Below, piece by piece: positions 17,190 to 26,105 of a stretch of 64,000 bases of DNA; position 1 is the stretch's first letter; every line of letters starts with the position of its first letter. The stretch is from GCA-003244245 sp035606945 (GTDB taxonomy: Bacteria; Actinomycetota; Actinomycetes; Mycobacteriales; Pseudonocardiaceae). Position numbers and translations under genes: made by a program. Location: positions 1 through 64,000 of the forward strand of contig DATNDR010000016.1 of NCBI GenBank assembly GCA_035606945.1, read 5' to 3'. A model generated the notes under the pieces. The model did no database searches, was not told where the DNA came from, and saw nothing but the letters and a program-made list of their open reading frames with translations.

Positions 17190-18077
17190 ATGAAGCTGCG
17201 TGCTATGGCAGTCGGTCTGCTGGTCGGTGGCCTCGTGCTGGTGGCCTGCGGCCGAGAGACCGCATCGGGTCCGAGCAGCACCCAAGTTGCGGCACCTAGT
17301 GTGGCGCAGAACGTCACTGTCGCCGGCTCGCCGACCTTCGAAAAGATGACCAAACGCGGCACCGTCATCATCGGCGTCAAAAACGACCAGCCGGGTCTGG
17401 GCTATCTCAACCCGAAAACCAACAGATATGAAGGCTTCGACGTCGAAATCGCCCGCCTGATCGCGGCCAAGCTTGGGTTCGATCCCGAAACCAAGCTCCA
17501 GTACACCCCGATCCCATCGGCGGCTCGCGAACAGGCGATCATCAACGGGCAGGTGGACTATTACGTGGGCACCTACACCATCAACGATGCGCGCAAGAAG
17601 CAGATCTCTTTCGCGGGTCCCTACTTCATCGCCGGACAGAGCCTGCTCGTCAAAGCCGCCGATCAGACGATCACCGGCCCTGCGACACTGGCGGGCAAGC
17701 GGGTCTGCTCAGTCACCGGATCGACACCCATTCGCCGGGTCCGGGAGCAGAACCTCACCGACAAGATTGTGGAATTTCAGAACTACTCACAATGCGTCGA
17801 TCAGCTGCTTGCCGGTCAGGTCGATGCCGTGACCACGGACGACGCCATCCTCAAGGGCTACGCCGCGCAGGATCCCCAGGAACTCAAAGTAGTCGGCCAG
17901 CCGTTTTCCCAGGAGCCCTACGGCATAGGTCTCCCCCACGACGACAACGCGCTTCGAGCCAAAGTCAACGACATACTGGAAGCCGCCGCGCAGGACGGCA
18001 CCTGGAAGCGGATCTATGACGGCACGCTGGGGATATCAGGGTCGAACGCCACACCCCCAGCCGTCGACCGATACTGA
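17190..18077 (+). CDS. gluB: Glutamate-type ABC transporter binding lipoprotein (GluB-like)
   Basis: 295 residues. It has a lipoprotein signal with lipobox LVAC and Cys20, then a family 3 solute-binding domain (RGTVIIGVKNDQPGLGYLNPKTNRYEGFDVEIARLIAAKLG; VDYYVGTYTINDARKKQISFAGPYF). It binds the amino acid outside the membrane. It sits 51 nt after gluA, with a purine-rich site before the ATG. Confidence 0.92.
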   Translation: MKLRAMAVGLLVGGLVLVACGRETASGPSSTQVAAPSVAQNVTVAGSPTFEKMTKRGTVIIGVKNDQPGLGYLNPKTNRYEGFDVEIARLIAAKLGFDPETKLQYTPIPSAAREQAIINGQVDYYVGTYTINDARKKQISFAGPYFIAGQSLLVKAADQTITGPATLAGKRVCSVTGSTPIRRVREQNLTDKIVEFQNYSQCVDQLLAGQVDAVTTDDAILKGYAAQDPQELKVVGQPFSQEPYGIGLPHDDNALRAKVNDILEAAAQDGTWKRIYDGTLGISGSNATPPAVDRY

Positions 18078-18144
18078 CGAGGCGCTGGCTGTGGCGAGCC
18101 TCCCGGTCCGGGCTTCCCATCACGGCGCAGAATAAGGCCGCCGC

Positions 18145-18795
18145 GTGCTTGGGGTCATCGCCGATAACTGGGATCTGTTCATCACAGGATTCCGAAACAC
18201 AGTCTTCCTATTCGTCCTCGCGGGTGTCGGCGCGCTGCTGCTCGGCATGCTGCTCGCCGCGATGCGGGTCAGCCCGGTTCCGACGATGCGCCTGCTGGGC
18301 AGCGGCTACGTCACCATTTTCCGAAACACGCCGCTTACTCTGGTGTTCTTCTTCTTCGCCTTTGCCTATCCCCGGCTGGGCTTGATCGACGTCTCGTTCT
18401 TCGTCAGGGCCGTGCTCGCCTTGACCGTCTACACCGCAGCGTTCGTGTGCGAGGTTGTGCGGTCCGGCATCAACACTGTCGACGTCGGGCAGGCCGAAGC
18501 AGCGCGGGCACTGGGTCTGACCTTCACCCAGACCCTGACCGAGATCGTGATCCCGCAAGCCATCCGGTCCGTAGTACCGCCGCTGACCAGCGTGCTCAAC
18601 GCGCTGCTGAAGAACACCACCGTCGCGGCCGGCTTTGCGGTAGCCGAGGCGGGCCAGATCATCCCGACCCTCTCCGAACGGGGCGCACCGGTGCTGTTCG
18701 GAATGGCCTGGATCGCGATCGGATTCCTGATCCTTGTGTTCCCATTGACCGCGACCCAGCGGATCCTCGAAAAGCGCTGGAGCGTGGCCCGATGA
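18145..18795 (+). CDS. gluC: Glutamate-type ABC transporter permease (GluC-like)
   Basis: 216 residues, GTG start. HisM-type permease with about five membrane helices and the coupling EAA loop (QAEAARALGLTFTQTLTEIVIPQAIR). It overlaps gluD by 4 nt (ATGA). Confidence 0.9.
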   Translation: MLGVIADNWDLFITGFRNTVFLFVLAGVGALLLGMLLAAMRVSPVPTMRLLGSGYVTIFRNTPLTLVFFFFAFAYPRLGLIDVSFFVRAVLALTVYTAAFVCEVVRSGINTVDVGQAEAARALGLTFTQTLTEIVIPQAIRSVVPPLTSVLNALLKNTTVAAGFAVAEAGQIIPTLSERGAPVLFGMAWIAIGFLILVFPLTATQRILEKRWSVAR

Positions 18796-19658
18796 CCTCG
18801 GTGCTTTACGACCTGCCCGGACCTCGGGCCCGAGTCCGAAACCGGACATTCGGGTTCACGGCAGTGGTCGGGCTCGTTACGCTAGTCGGCTTCATCGGCT
18901 ACCGCTTCTGGGTGACCGACCAGTTCGCGGGCAGGAAGTGGGAGTGGCTGCTCTACAAGGATCTCCAGCTACAGCTGGTTGCTGCCCTGGGCGCCACCCT
19001 GGCCGCATTCGCCGTAGGAGCACTGCTCGCCCTGGTCGTCGGCTTGCTGTTCGCGATCGCACGACTGTCCGAACACGCGTGGGTGCAGGCACCAGCGGCC
19101 ACCGCCGTCGAGTTCCTCCGGGCGATCCCGCTGGTCGTGATGATCTTTTTCCTGTTCTACGGGGCCCCGCAGGCAGGGCTGCGGCTGGGGGTTTTCTGGT
19201 CTCTGGTGGTGGGTCTGACCGTCTACAACGGCTCGGTGCTCGCGGAGATCTTCCGAGCCGGTGTGCAGGCCGTGCCGCGCGGCCAGCGCGAGGCGGCGTT
19301 CGCCCTGGGAATGCGGAAAAACCAGGTGATGCGCGCCGTGTTGCTGCCCCAAGCGGTGCGGACAATGTTGCCGACCGTCGTCAGCCAGCTCGTCGTGTTG
19401 CTGAAGGACTCTGCGCTGGGCTTCCTCATCACCTACCCGGAACTCCTCTTCGATGCTCGCTACATCGGCAGTCTCGCCGAGTTCGGCCGCCCGATCATCC
19501 CCACCGCAATCGTGATCGGCACGGTCTACATCACGCTGTGCGTGGCGCTCTCGCTGCTCGCTGGCTACCTGGAGCGGCGCAACCGTCGCCGCCGGCACAG
19601 CGGTCGGGAACTGCCGACAACGCACGTCCGCGGCGTCACTGCCAATCTCGGCGCCTAG
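18792..19658 (+). CDS. gluD: Glutamate-type ABC transporter permease (GluD-like)
   Basis: 288 residues from ATG 18792, chosen from the 4-nt overlap with gluC. The EAA loop is QREAAFALGMRKNQVMRAVLLPQAVR. The long N-terminal loop between the first two helices (GRKWEWLLYKDLQLQ) is usual for GluD. The C-terminal tail is basic (ERRNRRRRHSGRE). Confidence 0.9.
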   Translation: MTSVLYDLPGPRARVRNRTFGFTAVVGLVTLVGFIGYRFWVTDQFAGRKWEWLLYKDLQLQLVAALGATLAAFAVGALLALVVGLLFAIARLSEHAWVQAPAATAVEFLRAIPLVVMIFFLFYGAPQAGLRLGVFWSLVVGLTVYNGSVLAEIFRAGVQAVPRGQREAAFALGMRKNQVMRAVLLPQAVRTMLPTVVSQLVVLLKDSALGFLITYPELLFDARYIGSLAEFGRPIIPTAIVIGTVYITLCVALSLLAGYLERRNRRRRHSGRELPTTHVRGVTANLGA

Positions 19659-19858
19659 CACCTGCGCGCACCCGCACGGACCACCACATCGTGCAGACCA
19701 TGTGTCATCACACCATGCTCATGTGCGGCGTCGAGAAAGGAAGAAGGCTCCGCTGCGCCGGCGTTGTTCTTCGGGACAGCTCTGCGGCTATCGTCCACGA
19801 CACCACGTATCAGGATGGGTGACGAGGTGAGGGACAGTATGCGGGTCCGTCTTGGATC

Positions 19859-20854
19859 ATGAGGCTCAGGAGCTCCCGGGCGCAACGATCCCCCGTGCTG
19901 CACCGATCGCTGGGCAGCCGGGTCTGGGCGGCGTTGGGGCTCATGCGTCGACACGGATGGCTACGACCGAAACGGGTCGGCTGCCTGCTGGTGGTGTTCG
20001 TGATCGCTGCTCTATGGCTCGGGGGCCAGGCCGTCGACAGGATCAACACCCTGTTCGCTGCGCCCGTGGTGGCCGGCAACCCGTTCGGCACCGTCGCCCC
20101 GGCGCGCCCAGCCAGCAGCGGCTCGCCGACCATTGACCGGATCACCCAGCGTGGACGGCTCATCGTGGCCATCCAGGACATACCTGGGCTGTCCCAGCGT
20201 TCCTCGAATTCGGGGAGCTACACCGGTTTCGATGTCGCGCTGGTTGAGCTGGTCGCCCATGACCTCGGGGTTGATCCCGCGCGCACCAGCTTCAAGCCGC
20301 TGCCCGCAAGTGTCCGCGAGGCCGCATTGGACCGAGGAGAAGCGGATCTTGCGCTCGGCGGCTACCAGATCGGCTACCAGAGCACTGGCGGACAACATGC
20401 GACCGTGGCCGCCGCGGGGCCGTATCTCGTGCGTGCGTTGCAACTGGTGGTGCCGGCGACTAGCAGGGCGACCGGCCTGAACTCGTTGGGCCACGGGCAG
20501 GTGTGCGCACCCGACGGTTCGTCAGCGGCCGCAGTGCTGATCGCCCGCGGTGCTGCAGTGCAGACCCGGGCGACCCTTGCCGGCTGTGCCGACCTGCTGG
20601 GCGGCAAGGTCGAGGCCATCGCCGGGGACCAGGACGCGGTCGCCGCTGTGCTATCGCAGAACCCAGGCGCGCTGCGGGTGCTCAACGAGCCGCTGGGCAC
20701 GACCGAGTACGGCGTCGGTCTTGCCCCTGGCGACCCGGTGCTGCATGCACGGATCACTGCGGTGCTGCGGCACGCGATCGACGATGGCACGTGGGCTCGC
20801 CTCTACGCCCAGTATCTCGGCAGTCCGGTGCCCAACCCGCCTACGCCCCGCTGA
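19859..20854 (+). CDS. Membrane-anchored family 3 solute-binding protein
   Basis: 331 residues. It has the binding fold of GluB (IDRITQRGRLIVAIQDIPGLSQ...YTGFDVALVELVAHDLGVD; YGVGLAPGD). Instead of a lipobox Cys it has a basic N-terminus and one hydrophobic segment (VGCLLVVFVIAALWLGGQAV), suggesting an uncleaved anchor. It is 200 nt downstream of gluD in the same direction and may be an accessory receptor for the same permease. The start is uncertain: ATG 19859 overlaps the stop of a 12-codon frame (GTG 19827, ATGA); ATG 19943 is an alternative. Confidence 0.75.
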   Translation: MRLRSSRAQRSPVLHRSLGSRVWAALGLMRRHGWLRPKRVGCLLVVFVIAALWLGGQAVDRINTLFAAPVVAGNPFGTVAPARPASSGSPTIDRITQRGRLIVAIQDIPGLSQRSSNSGSYTGFDVALVELVAHDLGVDPARTSFKPLPASVREAALDRGEADLALGGYQIGYQSTGGQHATVAAAGPYLVRALQLVVPATSRATGLNSLGHGQVCAPDGSSAAAVLIARGAAVQTRATLAGCADLLGGKVEAIAGDQDAVAAVLSQNPGALRVLNEPLGTTEYGVGLAPGDPVLHARITAVLRHAIDDGTWARLYAQYLGSPVPNPPTPR

Positions 20855-20855
20855 T

Positions 20856-21614
20856 CTATCGCCGGTCGCGGCGCAGCAGGCGCGCCAGCGGATCGAAGCG
20901 GAGACTGACCACCCGTTCCTTCATCGGGATCAGCGCGTTGTCGGTGATCTTGATGTGTTCCGGGCACACCTCGGTGCAGCACTTAGTGATGTTGCAGAAG
21001 CCCAGGCCATGCTCGTCCTGCGCAGCCCGTTTGCGGTCCACGCTCTCCTCGTCGGCTGCGTCGAGTGGGTGCATGTCCAGCTCAGCAATCCGCATCAGGA
21101 ACCGTGGCCCGGAGAAGTGGGCCTTGTTCTCTTCGTGGTCGCGGATCACATGGCAGGTGTTCTGGCACAGGAAACACTCGATGCACTTGCGGAACTCTTG
21201 CGAGCGTTCCACGTCGACTTGCTGCATCCGGTACTCGCCCGGCTGTACCCCTTTGGGCGGCATGAATGCGCGAATCTCGCGTGCCTTCTGGTAGTTGTAC
21301 GAGACGTCGGTGACAAGATCTCGGATGACTGGGAAGGTACGCATCGGGGTAACCGTCACCGGCTGATGAGGCGGCAAGGCGGACATCCGGGTCATGCACA
21401 GCAGGCGGGGTCGCCCGTTGATCTCGGCACTGCACGATCCGCACTTACCGGCTTTGCAGTTCCAGCGCACGGCGAGGTCGGGAGCCTGGGTGGCTTGCAG
21501 CCGATGGATGACGTCGAGGACCACCTCGCCGTCATTGACCTCCACATCGAAGTCGACGAGGTCTCCCGCGTTCGTGTCGCCCCGCCAGATTCGGAACCGT
21601 CGCTGGGTGCCCAT
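20856..21614 (-). CDS. sdhB: Succinate dehydrogenase / fumarate reductase iron-sulfur subunit
   Basis: 252 residues. [2Fe-2S] ligands lie in CKAGKCGSCSAEINGRPRLLC, the [4Fe-4S] and [3Fe-4S] ligands in CIECFLCQNTC and CCTEVCPEHI. It carries electrons from the flavoprotein to the membrane anchor. One nucleotide separates it from sdhA. The set resembles the mycobacterial Rv0247c-Rv0249c enzyme (single long anchor subunit). Confidence 0.95.
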   Translation of the reverse strand: MGTQRRFRIWRGDTNAGDLVDFDVEVNDGEVVLDVIHRLQATQAPDLAVRWNCKAGKCGSCSAEINGRPRLLCMTRMSALPPHQPVTVTPMRTFPVIRDLVTDVSYNYQKAREIRAFMPPKGVQPGEYRMQQVDVERSQEFRKCIECFLCQNTCHVIRDHEENKAHFSGPRFLMRIAELDMHPLDAADEESVDRKRAAQDEHGLGFCNITKCCTEVCPEHIKITDNALIPMKERVVSLRFDPLARLLRRDRR

Positions 21615-21615
21615 G

Positions 21616-23523
21616 TCAGTCCGTCCCTCCGGGAAGCTCGTCGCCGGTGAAGTACTTCTTCAGCTCATCGAGCTCGAAGAGGCCGGCCAGGTCCGCGCGC
21701 ATCGGAATCTGCATCTTGCGCTCGACGCGAACACTTCCCTCAACGCTGTCCGGGTCCAGGGCGCACACCAATAGCGCATGTCGCCAGTCAGCATCCATTA
21801 CCGGATAGTCGTCCCGGGTGTGTCCACCGCGACTCTCGGTGCGTTCCAGCCCCGCCCGCGCCACGCATTCGCTCACCGCGATCATGTTGCGCAGGTCCAA
21901 CGCGAGGTGCCAGCCGGGATTGAACTGGCGGTGACCCTGCACGACGACGTGCTCGGCTCGCCGGCGCAATTGTGCGAGTTTCTTGAGTGCGAGCTCCATT
22001 TCGTCTGCCCTGCGAATGATGCCGACCAGGTCGTTCATGGTCTGCTGGAGTTCTTGATGCAGGAGGTAGGGGTTTTCGCCCCCGTCCTCGTCAGTATCCG
22101 CGCGAAAGGGACTGATCACGCGCTGCGCGGCGGCCTCGACGTCGACCACGCGGACCGGCGGCCGTCGCGCGCCCAGCTTGTCAACGTAGATCGCGGCCCC
22201 GAGGCCGGCCCGCCGGCCGAACACGAGCAGGTCGGACAGCGAGTTACCGCCTAGCCGGTTGGAGCCGTGCATCCCGCCGGCGACCTCACCGGCGGCGAAC
22301 AATCCGGGTACCGACGCTGCCGCGGTGTCCGGATCGACCTCCACACCGCCCATCACGTAGTGGCAGGTCGGGCCGACCTCCATGGGCTCGGCCGTGATGT
22401 CGACGTCGGCCAGTTCCTTGAACTGGTGGTACATCGACGGGAGGCGCTTCTTGACCACCTCAGCGGGCAACCGGGTGGAGATGTCGAGGAATACCCCACC
22501 GTGCGGGGACCCACGGCCCGCCTTGACCTCGGAGTTGATCGCACGGGCCACCTCGTCCCGAGGCAACAGCTCCGGTGGTCGCCGATTATTGTCCGGATCG
22601 TCGTACCAGCGATCTGCTTCCTGTTCCGAGGTCGCGTACTGCCCTTTGAAGACCTCGGGTATGTAGTCGAACATGAAACGTTTTTGCTGCGAGTTGCGCA
22701 GCACACCACCGTCGCCGCGCACCGACTCCGTAACCAGAATCCCCTTGACACTGGGCGGCCACACCATTCCCGTGGGGTGGAACTGCACGAACTCCATGTT
22801 GATCAGTGCTGCACCGCACCGCAGCGCGAGCGCGTGCCCGTCCCCGGTGTACTCCCAAGAGTTGCTGGTGACCTTGAATGCCTTTCCTATCCCACCAGTA
22901 GCCAGTATTACCGCCGGCGCATCGAATCGGACGAAGCGACCGGTCTCGCGCCAGTAACCGAACGCCCCGGCGATCGCGCCGCCATCTTTGAGCAAGTCCG
23001 TGATCGTGCACTCAGCGAACACCTTGAGATTGGCCTCATAGTCGCCGTACTGGGCGAAGTCCTCCTGCTGCAGCGACACGATCTTCTGTTGCAGCGTGCG
23101 GATCAACTCCAGGCCGGTGCGATCACCCACGTGCGCCAGCCGCGGATACTCATGCCCACCGAAGTTGCGCTGGCTGATCTTGCCGTCCTTGGTACGGTCA
23201 AACAGCGCACCATAGGTCTCCAACTCCCAGACCCGCTGCGGTGCTTCCTTCGCGTGCAGCTCCGCCATCCGCCAGTTATTGAGGAACTTGCCCCCGCGCA
23301 TGGTGTCGCGAAAGTGGACCTGCCAGCTGTCCCGCGAATTCACGTTGCCCATCGACGCCGCGATGCCGCCCTCGGCCATCACGGTATGAGCTTTACCGAA
23401 CAAGGACTTACAGATCACCGCGGTGCGCTTGCCCAGTTCGCGCACCTCAATCGCGGCACGCAGCCCGGCACCGCCTGCACCGATCACCACAACGTCGAAG
23501 TCGTGCTGCTCGATCTCGGTCAT
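21616..23523 (-). CDS. sdhA: Succinate dehydrogenase / fumarate reductase flavoprotein subunit
   Basis: 635 residues. It has the FAD motif VVIGAGGAGLRAAIEVRE, the flavinylation region (KAHTVMAEGGIAASM), substrate-site HPTGMVWP, and CHYVMGGVEVDPDTAASVPGLFAAGEVAGG. It oxidises succinate, or reduces fumarate, in the respiratory chain. AAGGA precedes the ATG. Confidence 0.96.
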   Translation of the reverse strand: MTEIEQHDFDVVVIGAGGAGLRAAIEVRELGKRTAVICKSLFGKAHTVMAEGGIAASMGNVNSRDSWQVHFRDTMRGGKFLNNWRMAELHAKEAPQRVWELETYGALFDRTKDGKISQRNFGGHEYPRLAHVGDRTGLELIRTLQQKIVSLQQEDFAQYGDYEANLKVFAECTITDLLKDGGAIAGAFGYWRETGRFVRFDAPAVILATGGIGKAFKVTSNSWEYTGDGHALALRCGAALINMEFVQFHPTGMVWPPSVKGILVTESVRGDGGVLRNSQQKRFMFDYIPEVFKGQYATSEQEADRWYDDPDNNRRPPELLPRDEVARAINSEVKAGRGSPHGGVFLDISTRLPAEVVKKRLPSMYHQFKELADVDITAEPMEVGPTCHYVMGGVEVDPDTAAASVPGLFAAGEVAGGMHGSNRLGGNSLSDLLVFGRRAGLGAAIYVDKLGARRPPVRVVDVEAAAQRVISPFRADTDEDGGENPYLLHQELQQTMNDLVGIIRRADEMELALKKLAQLRRRAEHVVVQGHRQFNPGWHLALDLRNMIAVSECVARAGLERTESRGGHTRDDYPVMDADWRHALLVCALDPDSVEGSVRVERKMQIPMRADLAGLFELDELKKYFTGDELPGGTD

Positions 23524-23553
23524 AGGGGATCCTTATCAGCTAGACGCATCCAG

Positions 23554-24390
23554 TCAGTTGAACAGGCGCAGATCCGTGATCCAGCCTGCAGCGACGGCCA
23601 TGATGTAGAAGTCCGTCAGCATCACCGTGATCAGCGATGTCCAGGCGAACTGCATGTGGCGCCCGTTGATCTTGGATAACTGCGTCCAGAACCAATACTG
23701 GACGGGATGGGCGGAGAAGTGTTTGAGCCGGCCACCGAAGATATGGCGGCAGGCGTGGCACGACAGTGAGTACAGCCACAGCATGGTCACGTTGACCAGC
23801 AGGATCAGCGAGCCCAGACCCACGCCGAAGCCACCGCCAGCCGGGAAGAATGCCAACACTGCATCATACGTATTAATCAGCAGCAACGCTGACGCGAGAT
23901 AGAAGAAGTACCTGTGCAAGTTTTGCAGAATCAACGGAAACCGGGTTTCCCCGGTGTATTTCTTCGCCGGCTCGGTTACCGCACATCCTGGCGGCGACAG
24001 CAGGAATGCGCGATAGCCGGCTTTACGGTAGTAGTAGCAGCTCGCCCGGAACCCGGCGAGAATCGGGAAAATCAAGATCGGCAGCGGCAGCGCCAGCGGG
24101 AACGCCGGCAGCGGGGTGCCGAGATGCGACGAACCCGGCGCGCACGAGTCGCTCAGGCACGGCGAGTACAGGGGCGTGAGGTAGCGATACTCACCGACCC
24201 AGTAGTCACTTCGCATGAACAGCCTGACCGCGGTATAGACGATAAAGATCCCCAGCACGATCGCGGTCACCAACGGTGACACCCACCACCGATCTGTGCG
24301 CAACGTCCGTGCTGAGATCGCTGCTCGTGCAGCTTGCATCCGGCCGGGTGGCGTTACCCCGGACGGCGGGGACGATGCGGTCGTGGTCAT
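23554..24390 (-). CDS. sdhC: Succinate dehydrogenase membrane anchor, Rv0249c type
   Basis: 278 residues from ATG 24390, chosen because GGAAG lies upstream and the longer frame adds non-conserved sequence. About five membrane helices are visible, with candidate haem or quinone His residues (NLHRYFFYLA; SLSCHACRHIFGG; AHPVQYWFW). A single fused cytochrome-b-type anchor replaces separate SdhC and SdhD. It is first in the sdhCAB operon, 31 nt before sdhA. Confidence 0.85.
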   Translation of the reverse strand: MTTTASSPPSGVTPPGRMQAARAAISARTLRTDRWWVSPLVTAIVLGIFIVYTAVRLFMRSDYWVGEYRYLTPLYSPCLSDSCAPGSSHLGTPLPAFPLALPLPILIFPILAGFRASCYYYRKAGYRAFLLSPPGCAVTEPAKKYTGETRFPLILQNLHRYFFYLASALLLINTYDAVLAFFPAGGGFGVGLGSLILLVNVTMLWLYSLSCHACRHIFGGRLKHFSAHPVQYWFWTQLSKINGRHMQFAWTSLITVMLTDFYIMAVAAGWITDLRLFN

Positions 24391-24544
24391 GGTGTCGCTT
24401 CCGATCGGGCACGAACCAGTGGTCGGTTCCACTTGCCGTGGTTTCGGCACTCCGGACGAACACCGCGGTGCGCAATCGTCGCGGCGTTAACTGACAGTAA
24501 GCCGAGTCCATGGCACACGTCCAAGACATGGTAGCGCTGGTTTC

Positions 24545-24561
24545 GATAGCCTTAAGCTATC
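24545..24561. promoter_or_regulatory. Inverted repeat upstream of the LysR gene
   Basis: GATAGC-CTTAA-GCTATC, perfect 6-bp arms with a 5-nt spacer, ends 3 nt before the LysR start. LysR regulators bind imperfect dyads of about this size and usually repress themselves and control the divergent gene, here sdhCAB. Confidence 0.65.
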
Positions 24562-24564
24562 AAG

Positions 24565-25596
24565 ATGCAACTGCAGCAGCTGGTGTACTTCTTAGCCGTT
24601 GCGCGGACCTGCCACTTCACACGTGCGGCCGAGAGCACTCACGTGGCGCAGCCGTCGCTGAGTAAACAGATCCATTGCCTGGAGCGGGAGCTGGGCAGCG
24701 AGTTGTTCCACCGGGCCCGGGGCAACGTGACCCTCACACCCGCTGGTGAGGTGCTCGTCCCTTTCGCCAAACGGATCTTGGCTGACGTCGAGACCGCCCG
24801 GTTACAGGTGCACGAGTTGGCCGAGCTTCGACGGGGTCGACTACGGCTAGGTGCCACACCAAGCCTGTGCACCGGGCCCTTCGCGCATGCCCTGGCACTG
24901 TTCCGTGGGCGTTACCCCGGCATCCAACTCCTCATCGACGAGAGCGGGTCCAGGGACCTGGTCCGGCAGCTCGCTGAGGGAGCCATCGACCTGGCGATGA
25001 TCACTTCGCCCGCGCACCGAGGCGACCCCACCCTGGACACCGTTCCGATTCTGCGCGAGCAGCTCGCGGTCGCCGTGCCGCGCAGCATGAATCTCGAGCT
25101 CGACTCGTTTCGGATCGAAGATCTGCGCGATCACCCGCTGGTCATGTTCCGGGAGGGTTACGACCTCAGATCGATGACACTTACCGCCTGTCAGCGCGCT
25201 GGCTTTACGCCACGGTTTGCCATCGAGGGAGGCGAGATGGACGCGGTACTCAGTTTCGTCGAAGCGGGACTCGGGATCGCGGTGGTCCCCAGCATGGTTC
25301 TCCAAGATCGACCCAAGCTGTGTGGTGTGCCGTTCGCGCCTCCCGTGCCAATCCGGACGATTGCACTCGCTCACCGAACCGACGTGCGTCCCACCCGAGC
25401 CGCCGAGGAATTCCGCTCCACGCTGTTGCAACTGCTCACCGATGCCCATCGGCGGGGCAGCCTTCCCGCTGGAGTCGAGTTCATCGCGTCTACTCAACCA
25501 ATTGAGGATCAGTCCGGGCACGACTCGATCTCACCAGGCCAATTCCCCGGGCCAAGCTCATCACGCACCACCCGCCACGCAAGCCCTTCGGAATAG
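24565..25596 (+). CDS. LysR-family transcriptional regulator
   Basis: 343 residues. The N-terminal winged helix (LQQLVYFLAVARTCHFTRAAESTHVAQPSLSKQIHCLERELGSELFHR) is followed by a linker helix and an effector domain (RGRLRLGATPSLCTGPFAHALALF...; SFVEAGLGIAVVPSMVL). It is divergent from sdhCAB with a palindrome between, so it likely controls succinate metabolism. Its last 88 bases overlap the 3' end of recX in the opposite direction. Confidence 0.9.
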   Translation: MQLQQLVYFLAVARTCHFTRAAESTHVAQPSLSKQIHCLERELGSELFHRARGNVTLTPAGEVLVPFAKRILADVETARLQVHELAELRRGRLRLGATPSLCTGPFAHALALFRGRYPGIQLLIDESGSRDLVRQLAEGAIDLAMITSPAHRGDPTLDTVPILREQLAVAVPRSMNLELDSFRIEDLRDHPLVMFREGYDLRSMTLTACQRAGFTPRFAIEGGEMDAVLSFVEAGLGIAVVPSMVLQDRPKLCGVPFAPPVPIRTIALAHRTDVRPTRAAEEFRSTLLQLLTDAHRRGSLPAGVEFIASTQPIEDQSGHDSISPGQFPGPSSSRTTRHASPSE

Positions 25597-26105
25597 CCTT
25601 TCCGTACCAACATCGCGCACAATCTGCGGGCCAGGGTGCTGGTGTCCCGCACAGGATTGGTGCGCAACTTGCGCCGAACCAGTTCGTGCGCCCGCTGCTC
25701 TTCATCTTCGGGACGCACCTTCGCCACGGCGTTGTGGACGACCTCATCGGGGACTCCCCGGCGCCGAAGTTCGTTGCTCAGTGCCCGCCTGCCCAAGCCG
25801 CGGTGACCATGATCGGAATACACCGTCGCGTCGGCGAGAGCGGCGTCATCCATGAGACCCAGCTGCCCTAGTCGGTCGAGCACAGACTCGCCGACTTCTT
25901 CGGCAATCCCGCGCCGACGCAGGGCGCCGGCCAGCTCAGCCCTGCTGCGTGGCCGCGCAGTGAGCAGCCGCAGGCAGATGCCCTGCGCTTGCGCCGCTGG
26001 GCTCATGACCTCGCGCTCCGGGCAGTCCCCCATGAAAGGTTCGTGGGCACCAGAATCGCGGTTGCTCTTTGCAGCTTCTCGCGCCGCTGTACGGGTTCGG
26101 ACCAT
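25509..26105 (-). CDS. recX: RecA regulator RecX
   Basis: 198 residues. Three-helix RecX repeats are visible (ICLRLLTARPRSRAELAGALRRRGI; GRRALSNELRRRGVPDEVV; TLARRLCAMLVRKGYSEGLAWRVVRDEL). It inhibits RecA filaments. The start overlaps the recA stop by one base (TGATG), so the pair is coupled. Confidence 0.93.
   Translation of the reverse strand: MVRTRTAAREAAKSNRDSGAHEPFMGDCPEREVMSPAAQAQGICLRLLTARPRSRAELAGALRRRGIAEEVGESVLDRLGQLGLMDDAALADATVYSDHGHRGLGRRALSNELRRRGVPDEVVHNAVAKVRPEDEEQRAHELVRRKLRTNPVRDTSTLARRLCAMLVRKGYSEGLAWRVVRDELGPGNWPGEIESCPD

Noticed and set aside
19655..19954. Minus-strand frame of 99 codons between gluD and the extra binding protein
   Set aside because: Overlaps the start of the binding-protein gene and has no family features or ribosome-binding site.
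22267..23679. Plus-strand frame of 470 codons
   Set aside because: Antisense shadow of sdhA, rich in His/Arg/Val with no recognisable fold.
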